5,513 nucleotides of DNA from Clostridium sp. AM22-11AC (GTDB lineage Bacteria > Bacillota > Clostridia > Lachnospirales > Lachnospiraceae): positions 1 through 5,513 of the forward strand of contig NZ_QUCM01000046.1 of assembly GCF_003473545.1 (NCBI RefSeq), given 5' to 3'. Position 1 is the stretch's first letter. Every line of letters begins with the position of its first letter. The notes below the pieces were generated by a model that was not told where the DNA came from, did no database searches, and worked only from the letters and a program-made list of their open reading frames with translations. The translations under genes were made by a program, and so were the position numbers. Of the stretch, positions 1-4,981 are shown one piece after another.

Positions 1-53
1 CCCCTATCTCGTCGGCTATCTGCCGTATCGTTTTCATACTTTCACGAACAGGC
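1..53. repeat. Terminal direct repeat (circular junction copy 1)
   Basis: Bases 1-53 match bases 5461-5513 exactly, and the two sequences stop matching because the window ends. This is what a circular molecule looks like when an assembler writes it out with an overlap. It covers the last codons of the 82-aa gene and the first codons of the 171-aa gene. A true 53-bp repeat in a linear molecule is possible but less likely, because joining the ends restores a sensible overlapping gene pair. Confidence 0.9.
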
Positions 54-282
54 CCACAGGACACACACCCTTAAACCCAGGCGTAGATATGTACCAGCAA
101 GCAGGGCCTGTCGGCTCCCAGGCTACTTCAAGGGTAATCTCGTGCCAGCCATCTGGAAACAGAGCTGTAAATCCCTCTCCTGCGTGTATGCCGCGCCCTT
201 CCAAGAGCAGACGAGGGTGCGGATCATCGTCTGCCGGATCGGGAAGCTGTATCTGCGCGATCCTCTCTTTATCCCAACTCAT
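34..282 (-). CDS. 82-aa hypothetical protein, DUF5348-like, in the toxin-antitoxin/par operon
   Basis: Small soluble protein of 82 aa with no signal peptide or membrane segment. The start is ATG at 282, with AGGAGG eight bases upstream, and lies 17 bp after the stop of the YafQ-like toxin gene. The N-terminal 25 residues are rich in D and P (DPADDDPHPR). Residues 30-68 have a G-x-H-x-GE pattern, a W in a GW pair at 45-46, and a CWYIST segment. This layout recalls the small beta-rich DUF5348 proteins common on Firmicutes plasmids and integrative elements, whose function is unknown. The family link is pattern resemblance only. The stop codon overlaps the start of the next gene as ATGA, using the copy of the sequence at 5494-5497 on the circle, so the two proteins are probably made together. 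A role in plasmid maintenance or copy control is guesswork from position. Confidence 0.7.
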   Translation of the reverse strand: MSWDKERIAQIQLPDPADDDPHPRLLLEGRGIHAGEGFTALFPDGWHEITLEVAWEPTGPACWYISTPGFKGVCPVGLFVKV

Positions 283-300
283 AGACCTTTCCTCCTTCCC

Positions 301-573
301 CTAAAATAAATCGCTATGCGATCCCGTCCGGGTGAGATATAAAATCAGCTCGTCCCCGTCCACTTCGTAGATCAGCAACCAATCCGGCGTAATGTGGCAC
401 TCACGACACCCCGCATAGTCCCCGGAAAGTTGGTGATCCCTGTTCTTCTCCGGCAACGGCTCCCCCGCAGCCAACTTTTTAATAATATCGGTCAGCAAAG
501 AAATATCAAAGCCGCGCTTTTTCACGCGCTTCAAATCCTTCTGAAATTTTGTGGTTGGTCTTATGTTATACAT
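301..573 (-). CDS. yafQ: YafQ-family ribosome-dependent mRNA endonuclease toxin (RelE superfamily)
   Basis: Toxin half of a type II toxin-antitoxin pair. YafQ enzymes cut mRNA in the ribosomal A site when the partner antitoxin is degraded. Using the ATG at 573 the protein has 90 aa, the usual size for YafQ. It opens with basic helices (KFQKDLKRVKKRGFD), then a DHQLSGDY segment, a C-H-x-x-x-DWLLIY strand, and the C-terminal GSHSDLF. The residues matching the known YafQ active site are all present: H47, H60, D64, W65, H86 and the terminal F90, so the enzyme looks intact. The ATG overlaps the end of the antitoxin gene by 8 bp, typical of coupled antitoxin-toxin pairs. An upstream in-frame TTG at 579 sits 6 bases from a GGAGG and is a plausible alternative start, adding two residues. 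Confidence 0.92.
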   Translation of the reverse strand: MYNIRPTTKFQKDLKRVKKRGFDISLLTDIIKKLAAGEPLPEKNRDHQLSGDYAGCRECHITPDWLLIYEVDGDELILYLTRTGSHSDLF

Positions 574-847
574 CGGCAAGTAGCTCCTCCATCATCTGAT
601 CGACATTGGAATAGGTCTTGCCGAGGCTCGGATCGGCTTTCATTCTCTTTACTTCCTTGATTGCCTCGACGGTTTCAGCGTTCGGCACATCGCCGCTGAT
701 TTCAAAGGGTATTCTATACTCCCTCACAGCCTTACGCGCAAAAACATTGAACGCCGTTGTCATCGTCATTCCCATATCAGCACAGAACGCCTCAAACTGC
801 CGCTTCAAGTCTGCGTCCATACGAATGTTAATATTTGTATTTGCCAT
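566..847 (-). CDS. relB: RelB/DinJ-family antitoxin
   Basis: Antitoxin partner of the YafQ-like toxin. It neutralises the toxin by direct binding and, with it, represses their shared promoter. The 93-aa protein starts at ATG 847, nine bases after a GGAG ribosome binding site. The TTG at 856 that would lengthen it lies directly on that site and is unlikely. Residues 3-9 (NTNINIR) form the short beta strand of a ribbon-helix-helix DNA-binding domain, followed by helices MDADLKRQFEAFCADMG and MTMTTAFNVFARKAV. This is the classic RelB/DinJ arrangement. The C-terminal half (about 45-93) contains IPFEI and an acidic helix ending MMEELLADV, the part that wraps the toxin. It is the first gene of a four-gene operon with a well-formed promoter and a candidate operator directly upstream. 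Confidence 0.93.
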   Translation of the reverse strand: MANTNINIRMDADLKRQFEAFCADMGMTMTTAFNVFARKAVREYRIPFEISGDVPNAETVEAIKEVKRMKADPSLGKTYSNVDQMMEELLADV

Positions 848-871
848 AGGTAGCAACTCCTTTCGCTCTTA

Positions 872-888
872 TTATATCCATTGTATAA
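872..888 (-). promoter_or_regulatory. Candidate RelB operator overlapping the -10 box
   Basis: The inverted repeat TTATA-7-TATAA covers the -10 hexamer of the relB promoter. RelB/DinJ proteins usually autoregulate by binding short inverted repeats at this place, so the position fits. The arms are only 5 bp and AT-rich, so chance cannot be excluded. Confidence 0.4.
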
Positions 889-908
889 CTTTTTATTTAC
901 AATGTCAA
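880..908 (-). promoter_or_regulatory. Sigma-A-type promoter of the relB-yafQ-82aa-par operon
   Basis: On the minus strand there is a perfect TTGACA (-35, bases 903-908), a 17-bp AT-rich spacer, and TACAAT (-10, bases 880-885). The transcript would start about 25 bases before the antitoxin's GGAG site. It is the best-formed promoter in the window and is placed correctly to drive all four maintenance genes. Confidence 0.85.
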
Positions 909-980
909 TATTCGTTCCTGGCCGTTTACCCAAGCACCGCCCCTTAAACTTCCACCCTGGTATGTACGCATTTAGGGGGC

Positions 981-1006
981 AAAAAAGCCTTGATTTATGC
1001 GGCTTT
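981..1006 (-). terminator. Intrinsic terminator downstream of rep
   Basis: Read on the minus strand, AAAGCC (complement of 1001-1006) and GGCTTT (complement of 984-989) form a 6-bp stem with an 11-base loop, running into a six-U tract (complement of 981-986). It lies 87 bp past the rep stop and before the relB promoter, so it separates the two transcription units. The rest of the 911-1092 gap holds small GC-rich hairpins (1040-1050, 1088-1105) and no gene I can support. Confidence 0.6.
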
Positions 1007-1092
1007 CCAGGCGCGGTAGAGAGGGGGCCTGTATATTTACCCTCGGAGGGCTGAAAACGGCTTCTAAAGCGTAACAGGGGCCTTTCTGGGCC

Positions 1093-2613
1093 TTATTCCT
1101 GGCCCCCATCGTGCAGCGCGTCCAGGAGCCAATCGCTCAACTCCTGGGAAGGGGACACCCGCACCGTTATATGCCCATTTTCAAAGCGCACCGCTGGCGG
1201 CGGGCAATCCCACCACTTACGGACGGTTTTCGGATCAAGGCCAGTTTCCCGGTGACAGTCGGCCTTGCGCCCCTCCGGGTGCTGCTGCCGCCATTCATAA
1301 ACCCGCGCCTGGGCCGTTCCGCTGCCTTTGGGCCTTCCGTCCTTATTGCGCCAATTCTTATTACCATTGATCTCGTCCCTAATTAAATTCATCAGCTTGA
1401 TATGTTCTGACTGTTTGCGCCAGTTCCGCTTATTGACAGGCATAGTCAGGCCGGAGAGCTTCGCTATATCGTCCCTGGGGAATGTCACATAGTCCTCATT
1501 GAACATTTCCAGGGCGCACACCACATCATCTTTTGTAAAGCGGTTTATATCCTCAACACTCATATCATCGTAGGGCCGGAGCAGCGCAAAAGCGTCCCGG
1601 CGCAGCTCGTCCTCGTCTATCCCGCATTTTTTCGCATAAATCGCCAGCGTCATAATGCCATAGAAACGATGGCCCACCCGGATTTCATCGGCGATCCGGT
1701 GCAGCCACCAGTCGTAAAGGTCACGCTTGACCGTCCAGCGGCCCCGCCGCTCCTTTTTGACGATCCGCCGCTCATACCAATCCGGGTACTTCTCTTTCGC
1801 CTCGGCCAGCGACAGGCGGCTCTTTCTCATAAGCCCCTCAAGCCGCTGCTGCTCCCAGTTGCTGTCCGGGATATAATCAAGCAGCCGCGCCAGCTCCACC
1901 GGCCCACCGAGCCGGAACGCCCTCACAGGATACTCACGCCCCAGCTTTGAGCCGGAGCCGACCACCCGGAAGCCCTGCAAAATCCCCTGCATTTGCGGCT
2001 CCTTAATGGTAGAGGTAAACTTATTCCAAATCTGCCGAGTGAGGGAATATTTCAGCTCTTTCAAGCATTTCTGGTTGTGCGGGTACATAGGCACCGGCTC
2101 TTTCAGCACATAATACAGGTGAAGCCCTGTCCCACTGTTTACGACAAAGGTTGCCTGGGGCAGAATATCCTTGTCCATCTGGTGCAGCGTGTCCCGGAGC
2201 TGGGGCATACCTACCCCGTCCAGGTCAAACACCAGAGCATAAAGATACCTGGCATTTTTGCCGCACCGCCGCCGCCCAAAATAAGAGATCGGTGACATAA
2301 TCGTGAAATCGGTGTCTTGCAGCTCCCGCAGCTCGTCCAGCTCGTCAGTGATGGTACAGCGTTTCGCTTTACCGTCCCCCTCGATTTGCAGGGCGATCCC
2401 GGTTGCCTTGTCAACCTCACCTTTCGGCACCGTCACCGCGATCCCGTTTCCCTTCCTGTCCTCAAAATGGCCCTTCCTCTCAAAAGATCCTTCCGGGAAG
2501 ATCTCACGATAAAATTCATACGGCTCCACCGGCTCCAAAAACTTCTCTAAATGCTCGTTCTTCTCCCTATAAAGTTCCCGCAGCCGTTCCAATGCCGCCT
2601 GCTGATCCTCCAT
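1093..2613 (-). CDS. rep: Plasmid replication initiator with archaeo-eukaryotic primase (AEP/PrimPol-like) domain
   Basis: A 506-aa cytoplasmic protein, the only candidate replication protein on the molecule. Residues 123-133 (YLYALVFDLDG) hold a hydrophobic strand ending in D130-x-D132, the metal-binding motif I of AEP primases. Residues 156-169 (FVVNSGTGLHLYYV) hold the S-x-x-x-x-H type motif II with H165. Residues 214-224 (GFRVVGSGSKL) resemble the R-x-P-G-S-x-N-x-K nucleotide-binding segment. Residues about 298-370 form a helical region like the domain that follows the catalytic core in plasmid primases. Residues 433-470 form a helix-turn-helix (ARVYEWRQQHPEGRKADCHRETGLDPKTVRKWWD) that probably binds the origin. 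Family knowledge suggests it opens and primes its own origin. There is no rolling-circle Rep HUH motif. The ATG at 2613 follows AAGAGGTG by about six bases. The structured region upstream probably holds the origin. Confidence 0.85.
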   Translation of the reverse strand: MEDQQAALERLRELYREKNEHLEKFLEPVEPYEFYREIFPEGSFERKGHFEDRKGNGIAVTVPKGEVDKATGIALQIEGDGKAKRCTITDELDELRELQDTDFTIMSPISYFGRRRCGKNARYLYALVFDLDGVGMPQLRDTLHQMDKDILPQATFVVNSGTGLHLYYVLKEPVPMYPHNQKCLKELKYSLTRQIWNKFTSTIKEPQMQGILQGFRVVGSGSKLGREYPVRAFRLGGPVELARLLDYIPDSNWEQQRLEGLMRKSRLSLAEAKEKYPDWYERRIVKKERRGRWTVKRDLYDWWLHRIADEIRVGHRFYGIMTLAIYAKKCGIDEDELRRDAFALLRPYDDMSVEDINRFTKDDVVCALEMFNEDYVTFPRDDIAKLSGLTMPVNKRNWRKQSEHIKLMNLIRDEINGNKNWRNKDGRPKGSGTAQARVYEWRQQHPEGRKADCHRETGLDPKTVRKWWDCPPPAVRFENGHITVRVSPSQELSDWLLDALHDGGQE

Positions 2614-2650
2614 TCCTTACACCTCTTTTCGTACATTCTGCAAACCCACA

Positions 2651-2722
2651 GGGGGAAAAGGGGGAGCCAAAGAGCGGCCCCTTCGGGGCCTTAAAGAGAA
2701 AGTCACCTCCCCCTTTTCCCCC
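2651..2722 (-). promoter_or_regulatory. Large nested hairpin in the rep mRNA leader
   Basis: Bases 2651-2666 and 2707-2722 are perfect 16-bp inverted repeats made of G5-A4-G5-AG and its complement. Inside lies a second perfect stem, GGCCCC-TTC-GGGGCC (2676-2690). The structure ends 25 bp before the rep ribosome binding site, so a transcript reaching rep from further upstream would fold here. It could act as an attenuator, a barrier or an antisense-RNA target for copy control. No U tract follows on the minus strand, so a simple terminator is unlikely. Confidence 0.55.
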
Positions 2723-2861
2723 TCGCTCTGGGGCATGGAAATGATGGAAAACCTTTCAGGTTTACCACATTCCCACACCCCGCCGCTCACCCCCATAACC
2801 CCCTCCGACTTTCTCCCTGTCCGAGAGAAAATATTTTATTATTTTTTCCCTGGCCTAAAGG

Positions 2862-2905
2862 CCATAGGGGGGCATATATTATCAATGAAGTTAATTCCCT
2901 ATTTT
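2862..2905. repeat. 44-bp direct repeat, copy 1
   Basis: Identical over 44 bp to bases 2939-2982; the two copies start 77 bp apart. Each has CCATA, six Gs, CATATATTATC, then AATGAAGTTAATTCCCTATTTT. With only two copies this is fewer than a normal iteron array, but exact conservation of a non-coding repeat near rep suggests a protein-binding or origin function. It also creates a shared ATG-led MKLIPYF reading on the plus strand, which has no suitably spaced ribosome binding site. Confidence 0.9.
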
Positions 2906-2938
2906 ACGACAAACCAACCCCCTGCTATCCCCCCATAC

Positions 2939-2982
2939 CCATAGGGGGGCATATATTATCAATGAAGTTAATTCCCTATTTT
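2939..2982. repeat. 44-bp direct repeat, copy 2
   Basis: Second exact copy of the repeat at 2862-2905. Just before it, C6 (2929-2934) and the G6 of this copy (2944-2949) can pair around a nine-base ATACCCATA loop. The two copies therefore sit in different structural settings: copy 1 is preceded by the GGCC-TAAA-GGCC hairpin instead. Confidence 0.9.
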
Positions 2983-2994
2983 TACTGTTATTAT

Positions 2995-3034
2995 AGCCTG
3001 TCCGGGCGGCTCTTGCAAGGCCCCCGGACAGGCT
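2995..3034. terminator. Strong hairpin at the 3' end of mob, T tract on the plus-strand side
   Basis: AGCCTGTCCGGG (2995-3006) and CCCGGACAGGCT (3023-3034) form a perfect 12-bp stem that can extend by GGC/GCC inside the loop. It starts 4 bp past the mob stop codon. On the plus strand it is followed by TCTTTT, so it resembles an intrinsic terminator for plus-strand (antisense) transcription. For mob itself, the bases after the stem are ATAATAACAG, which is not a U tract. It may protect the mob mRNA 3' end or block antisense reading into mob. Confidence 0.5.
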
Positions 3035-3038
3035 TCTT

Positions 3039-4265
3039 TTACAGCTCCATACCGCCCCAGGTGTGGCCCCGTTCCTGCTCTCTTTCCGGCTGCTGCACCT
3101 CTGGCACAGGTAGTAGCTCCCGCGCCTTTTCGACCAGGGGCCGGAACTGCTCCGGCAAGTGCCGATCCAGGAAATCCAGCACCGCCCCGATCCCTTCCCG
3201 GAGCCGCGCCGAAAACCCGCGCTCCCGGCTCAAATCTTCTTCCAGGTATTCCACCTGCACTTTGAGCTGCCGGTTTTCATTTTCAAGCCGCTGCCGCTCC
3301 TGGGCCTCCTTCAGCTTTTCTTTCGTCGAAGGGATTTTCTGCTGAAGCTGTTGGTTTTCTACCTTCAGCTCCCGCACCTTCTGCTCTGCCGCCGCGCCCC
3401 GGATCACCGCCGCCTTCAGCTCCTTCACCTGCTCCACCGTCACGCCCTTGACGGCCCCTGTCAGCGTCTTTTCCGGCTGTATTGCGTCCAGATCGGGCTT
3501 GACCTTCTCAACCGCTTTCAGCAGCTTCACATTCCCTTGCAGGGCCTTTCTCTGCTTTTCCAAGGCCGCGATCTCCTGCTCTGCCGCTATCACCTGTTCC
3601 TGGACAGCTTCAAGCCGCTGGGCCGCTGCCCTGTACTCTGGCAGCTCCATATGAGGGCGGCCACCGCCCAGGCTGATGATCTCAAACTCGTGCGCCTGGG
3701 CGATTTCCGTTAGGGCTTCTTTCTCCCGTTCCATCCAGGCTTTCCATTCCGTCTGCTTCCGGCCAAGCCCCTCAAATCCTTGCTGCTTTAACGCTTGTTT
3801 CATTGATACCCTCGTTGAGAGGCCCCGGCTCTGCTCCGTTGCCACCGGCACGAAGTCCACATGGAGGTGGGGCGTGGCCTCGTCCATGTGCAGCACCATA
3901 TTGAACACCCGCAGATGAGGATTGCGCTCCTGGAAGGACTCTGCAAATTCTTTGAGAGCTGCCGCCGCCCGTTCCCCTCCAGGGGAGCCGCACCCGCAGT
4001 CCGTCAAGTTGCCGATCTGAAAGATAGCCTCGTGAAATAGCTTCTCCTGCTTGCTCTGCCGGATATGCTCATAGTAGTCTGGTATCTTGTCCCTGGTCTT
4101 TTTCTTTTTGGCATTGTAGGCGGCCAGGGCTTCATCGAAAAGTTCGTGGTACACCTTCTTCAAATCCTCGTTGCAAAAGGTGACATTCTGCCCCGACCTG
4201 CTTCGGTCTACATTCGCCGCTGAAAAGCTCCTGTTGTTGTGCCGGATACTTCCCCGGCCCGTCAT
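3039..4265 (-). CDS. mobV: MobV-family (Pre/Mob) plasmid relaxase
   Basis: The relaxase nicks oriT and pilots the plasmid strand into a recipient, using conjugation machinery from a helper element. The 408-aa form begins at ATG 4265. Residues 6-13 (SIRHNNRS) match the MobM segment holding its catalytic histidine (H22 of pMV158 MobM), making H9 the probable nucleophile. Residues 126-137 (HMDEATPHLHVD) are the metal-binding H-x-D-E-x-x-P-H-x-H motif. A CGCGSPGGE insert lies between them. Residues about 205-345 are a long charged coiled coil, as in other MobV proteins, followed by a helical tail. ATG 4265 has no good ribosome binding site. The frame is open upstream, and the codons from ATA 4286 read I-G-T-T-I-S-G-M, the N-terminus I recall for close relatives, so translation may start there. 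Confidence 0.93.
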   Translation of the reverse strand: MTGRGSIRHNNRSFSAANVDRSRSGQNVTFCNEDLKKVYHELFDEALAAYNAKKKKTRDKIPDYYEHIRQSKQEKLFHEAIFQIGNLTDCGCGSPGGERAAAALKEFAESFQERNPHLRVFNMVLHMDEATPHLHVDFVPVATEQSRGLSTRVSMKQALKQQGFEGLGRKQTEWKAWMEREKEALTEIAQAHEFEIISLGGGRPHMELPEYRAAAQRLEAVQEQVIAAEQEIAALEKQRKALQGNVKLLKAVEKVKPDLDAIQPEKTLTGAVKGVTVEQVKELKAAVIRGAAAEQKVRELKVENQQLQQKIPSTKEKLKEAQERQRLENENRQLKVQVEYLEEDLSRERGFSARLREGIGAVLDFLDRHLPEQFRPLVEKARELLPVPEVQQPEREQERGHTWGGMEL

Positions 4266-4333
4266 TCCCGAAATGGTTGTACCTATAAAATCACCCGTCC
4301 CTTTCCTGCAAAAGCCTATATCCTACTACTCCT

Positions 4334-4362
4334 ATTTTACCATACCAGGCCGCAGGCCACAA
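4334..4362 (-). promoter_or_regulatory. Candidate mob promoter
   Basis: Minus-strand TTGTGG (4357-4362), a 17-bp spacer and TAAAAT (4334-4339) sit about 70 bp before the relaxase start. The -10 matches consensus at five positions and the -35 at about four. The spacer and -35 overlap a small GGCC-GCA-GGCC hairpin (4348-4358). Relaxase binding at the neighbouring oriT candidate could autoregulate it, as reported for pMV158 MobM. Confidence 0.4.
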
Positions 4363-4364
4363 CC

Positions 4365-4535
4365 TCTTTGTTACTTTCTTGTGAGAAAGTAACGCAAAAG
4401 CACTTTCACACCGCCGCCCCTTTGGGGCTGGCAGTATGAAAGTGCTTTTGCGCGCTCCCGCGGGGGATTGCCGGAGCTGCCAACCGCTACGGTTTCCCGC
4501 TGCTTTCGGGCGGCTCCGGCTGGGGCTTCGGCCAC
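4365..4535. other. oriT: Candidate origin of transfer (oriT): cluster of nested inverted repeats
   Basis: This non-coding stretch lies just upstream of the relaxase, where MobV plasmids carry oriT. It contains a perfect 10-bp hairpin with a TGTG loop (4370-4393), then a perfect 16-bp inverted repeat (arms 4393-4408 and 4437-4452) enclosing GCCCC-TTT-GGGGC (4416-4428). Next come a CCCGCGGG palindrome (about 4457-4464), a 12-bp stem with one wobble (4470-4481 with 4509-4520), and a GGC-TTCG-GCC hairpin (4524-4533). No step fits a terminator, because no U tracts follow. I cannot identify the nick site: no clear copy of the pMV158-type TAGTGTG/TTA site is visible. It also covers the 3' flank of the XRE gene. 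Confidence 0.55.
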
Positions 4536-4544
4536 ACTGTCAAA

Positions 4545-4898
4545 TTACTGCTTTATGTTCTGCAAAATTTCCTCAACCGTCGTTCTGTACAACTTTGCCA
4601 GCGCAATCAAATTAGAGGTACTCGGATCACATTCTCCGCTTTCCCACTTAGATACTGCTTGCCGACTAACCCCTATTGTTTCTGCTACAAATTCTTGAGT
4701 CATCTTATTTTTAGTCCGCAAGTCTTTCAATACTTCACCTAAATTTTGCTTAAGGACGCTCTTTTCAGCTCTTACATCTTTAGACCTAATATATTTCTTC
4801 AAAGCTCGAATAATTAAGATAACCAGATAGATAAATAGCCCGAAAAGACCTGCATAGATGATCAAAGAAATAACCAGCATTGGTGACGCTATACTCAT
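4545..4898 (-). CDS. Membrane-anchored XRE-family (Cro/CI-like) transcriptional regulator
   Basis: 117 aa. Residues 7-31 (MLVISLIIYAGLFGLFIYLVILIIR) form one hydrophobic membrane helix, followed by a basic stretch (RALKKYIRSKDVR) that should keep the rest in the cytoplasm. Residues about 52-110 are a complete HTH_3 domain: LGEVLKDLRTKNKMTQEFVAE, the recognition helix region VSRQAVSKWESGECDPS, then TSNLIALAKLYRTTVEEIL. The reversed order (membrane segment before the DNA-binding domain) is known in some Firmicutes regulators but is unusual for a plasmid gene. ATG 4898 is preceded by AGGAGG with 7-base spacing. The gene and its upstream region are clearly more AT-rich than the rest of the plasmid, suggesting separate acquisition. 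Target genes are unknown. It could sense a membrane signal, or tether DNA to the membrane, but neither is shown. Confidence 0.88.
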   Translation of the reverse strand: MSIASPMLVISLIIYAGLFGLFIYLVILIIRALKKYIRSKDVRAEKSVLKQNLGEVLKDLRTKNKMTQEFVAETIGVSRQAVSKWESGECDPSTSNLIALAKLYRTTVEEILQNIKQ

Positions 4899-4922
4899 AT
4901 TTGTTCCTCCTTTCTGATCATC

Positions 4923-4931
4923 ATTTTAGCA
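4923..4931 (-). promoter_or_regulatory. Candidate extended -10 promoter of the XRE gene
   Basis: On the minus strand TG-C-TAAAAT forms an extended -10 element 12 bp before the AGGAGG site of the XRE gene. No good -35 is present at normal distance, which extended -10 promoters can tolerate. The resulting leader would be very short. Confidence 0.3.
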
Positions 4932-4962
4932 ATAACTTCTCGGTTGCTACCATCAATTATTG

Positions 4963-4979
4963 AGCAACTTTAAGTTGCT
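4963..4979. promoter_or_regulatory. 17-bp palindrome between par and the XRE gene
   Basis: AGCAACTT-T-AAGTTGCT is a perfect 8+1+8 palindrome, starting 3 bp after the stop of the par-like gene and about 35 bp upstream of the XRE -10 candidate. A related AGCAA/TTGCT pair occurs at 4928-4947. It could be the operator of the XRE regulator or a weak terminator for the par operon. The lack of a U tract favours the operator. Confidence 0.45.
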
Positions 4980-4981
4980 TT

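Larger units (their letters stand above)
2614..3038. other. Non-coding region between mob and rep; candidate replication origin and rep control region
   Basis: The 425 bp carry no convincing gene. Contents from right to left: a strong hairpin at the end of mob (2995-3034); two 44-bp direct repeats; a GGCC-TAAA-GGCC mini hairpin (2852-2863); an AT-rich tract at about 2828-2847; a C-rich stretch (2765-2820); and a 72-base hairpin ahead of rep. Repeats plus an AT-rich tract next to a primase-type rep gene fit a theta-type origin, but this is inferred from layout alone. I found no clear -35/-10 pair for rep. Confidence 0.5.

Noticed and set aside
618..947. 109-codon plus-strand frame opposite the antitoxin gene
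   Set aside because: It is antisense to a clear RelB gene and its promoter, and shows no recognisable protein features.
2735..2944. Plus-strand 69-codon frame in the mob-rep gap, and a similar MKLIPYF frame at 2962
   Set aside because: The shared MKLIPYF comes from the 44-bp direct repeat. Neither frame has a well-placed ribosome binding site, and the peptides are low-complexity and proline-rich or run antisense through mob.
3159..3713. 184-codon plus-strand frame opposite mob
   Set aside because: It lies wholly within the relaxase coiled-coil region on the other strand. Its leucine- and arginine-rich sequence is what antisense of a K/E/Q-rich coiled coil gives.
4370..4393. 10-bp hairpin as terminator of the XRE gene
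   Set aside because: On the minus strand the stem is followed by AAAGAGG, not a U tract, and it lies over 150 bp past the XRE stop among other inverted repeats, so an oriT role fits better.
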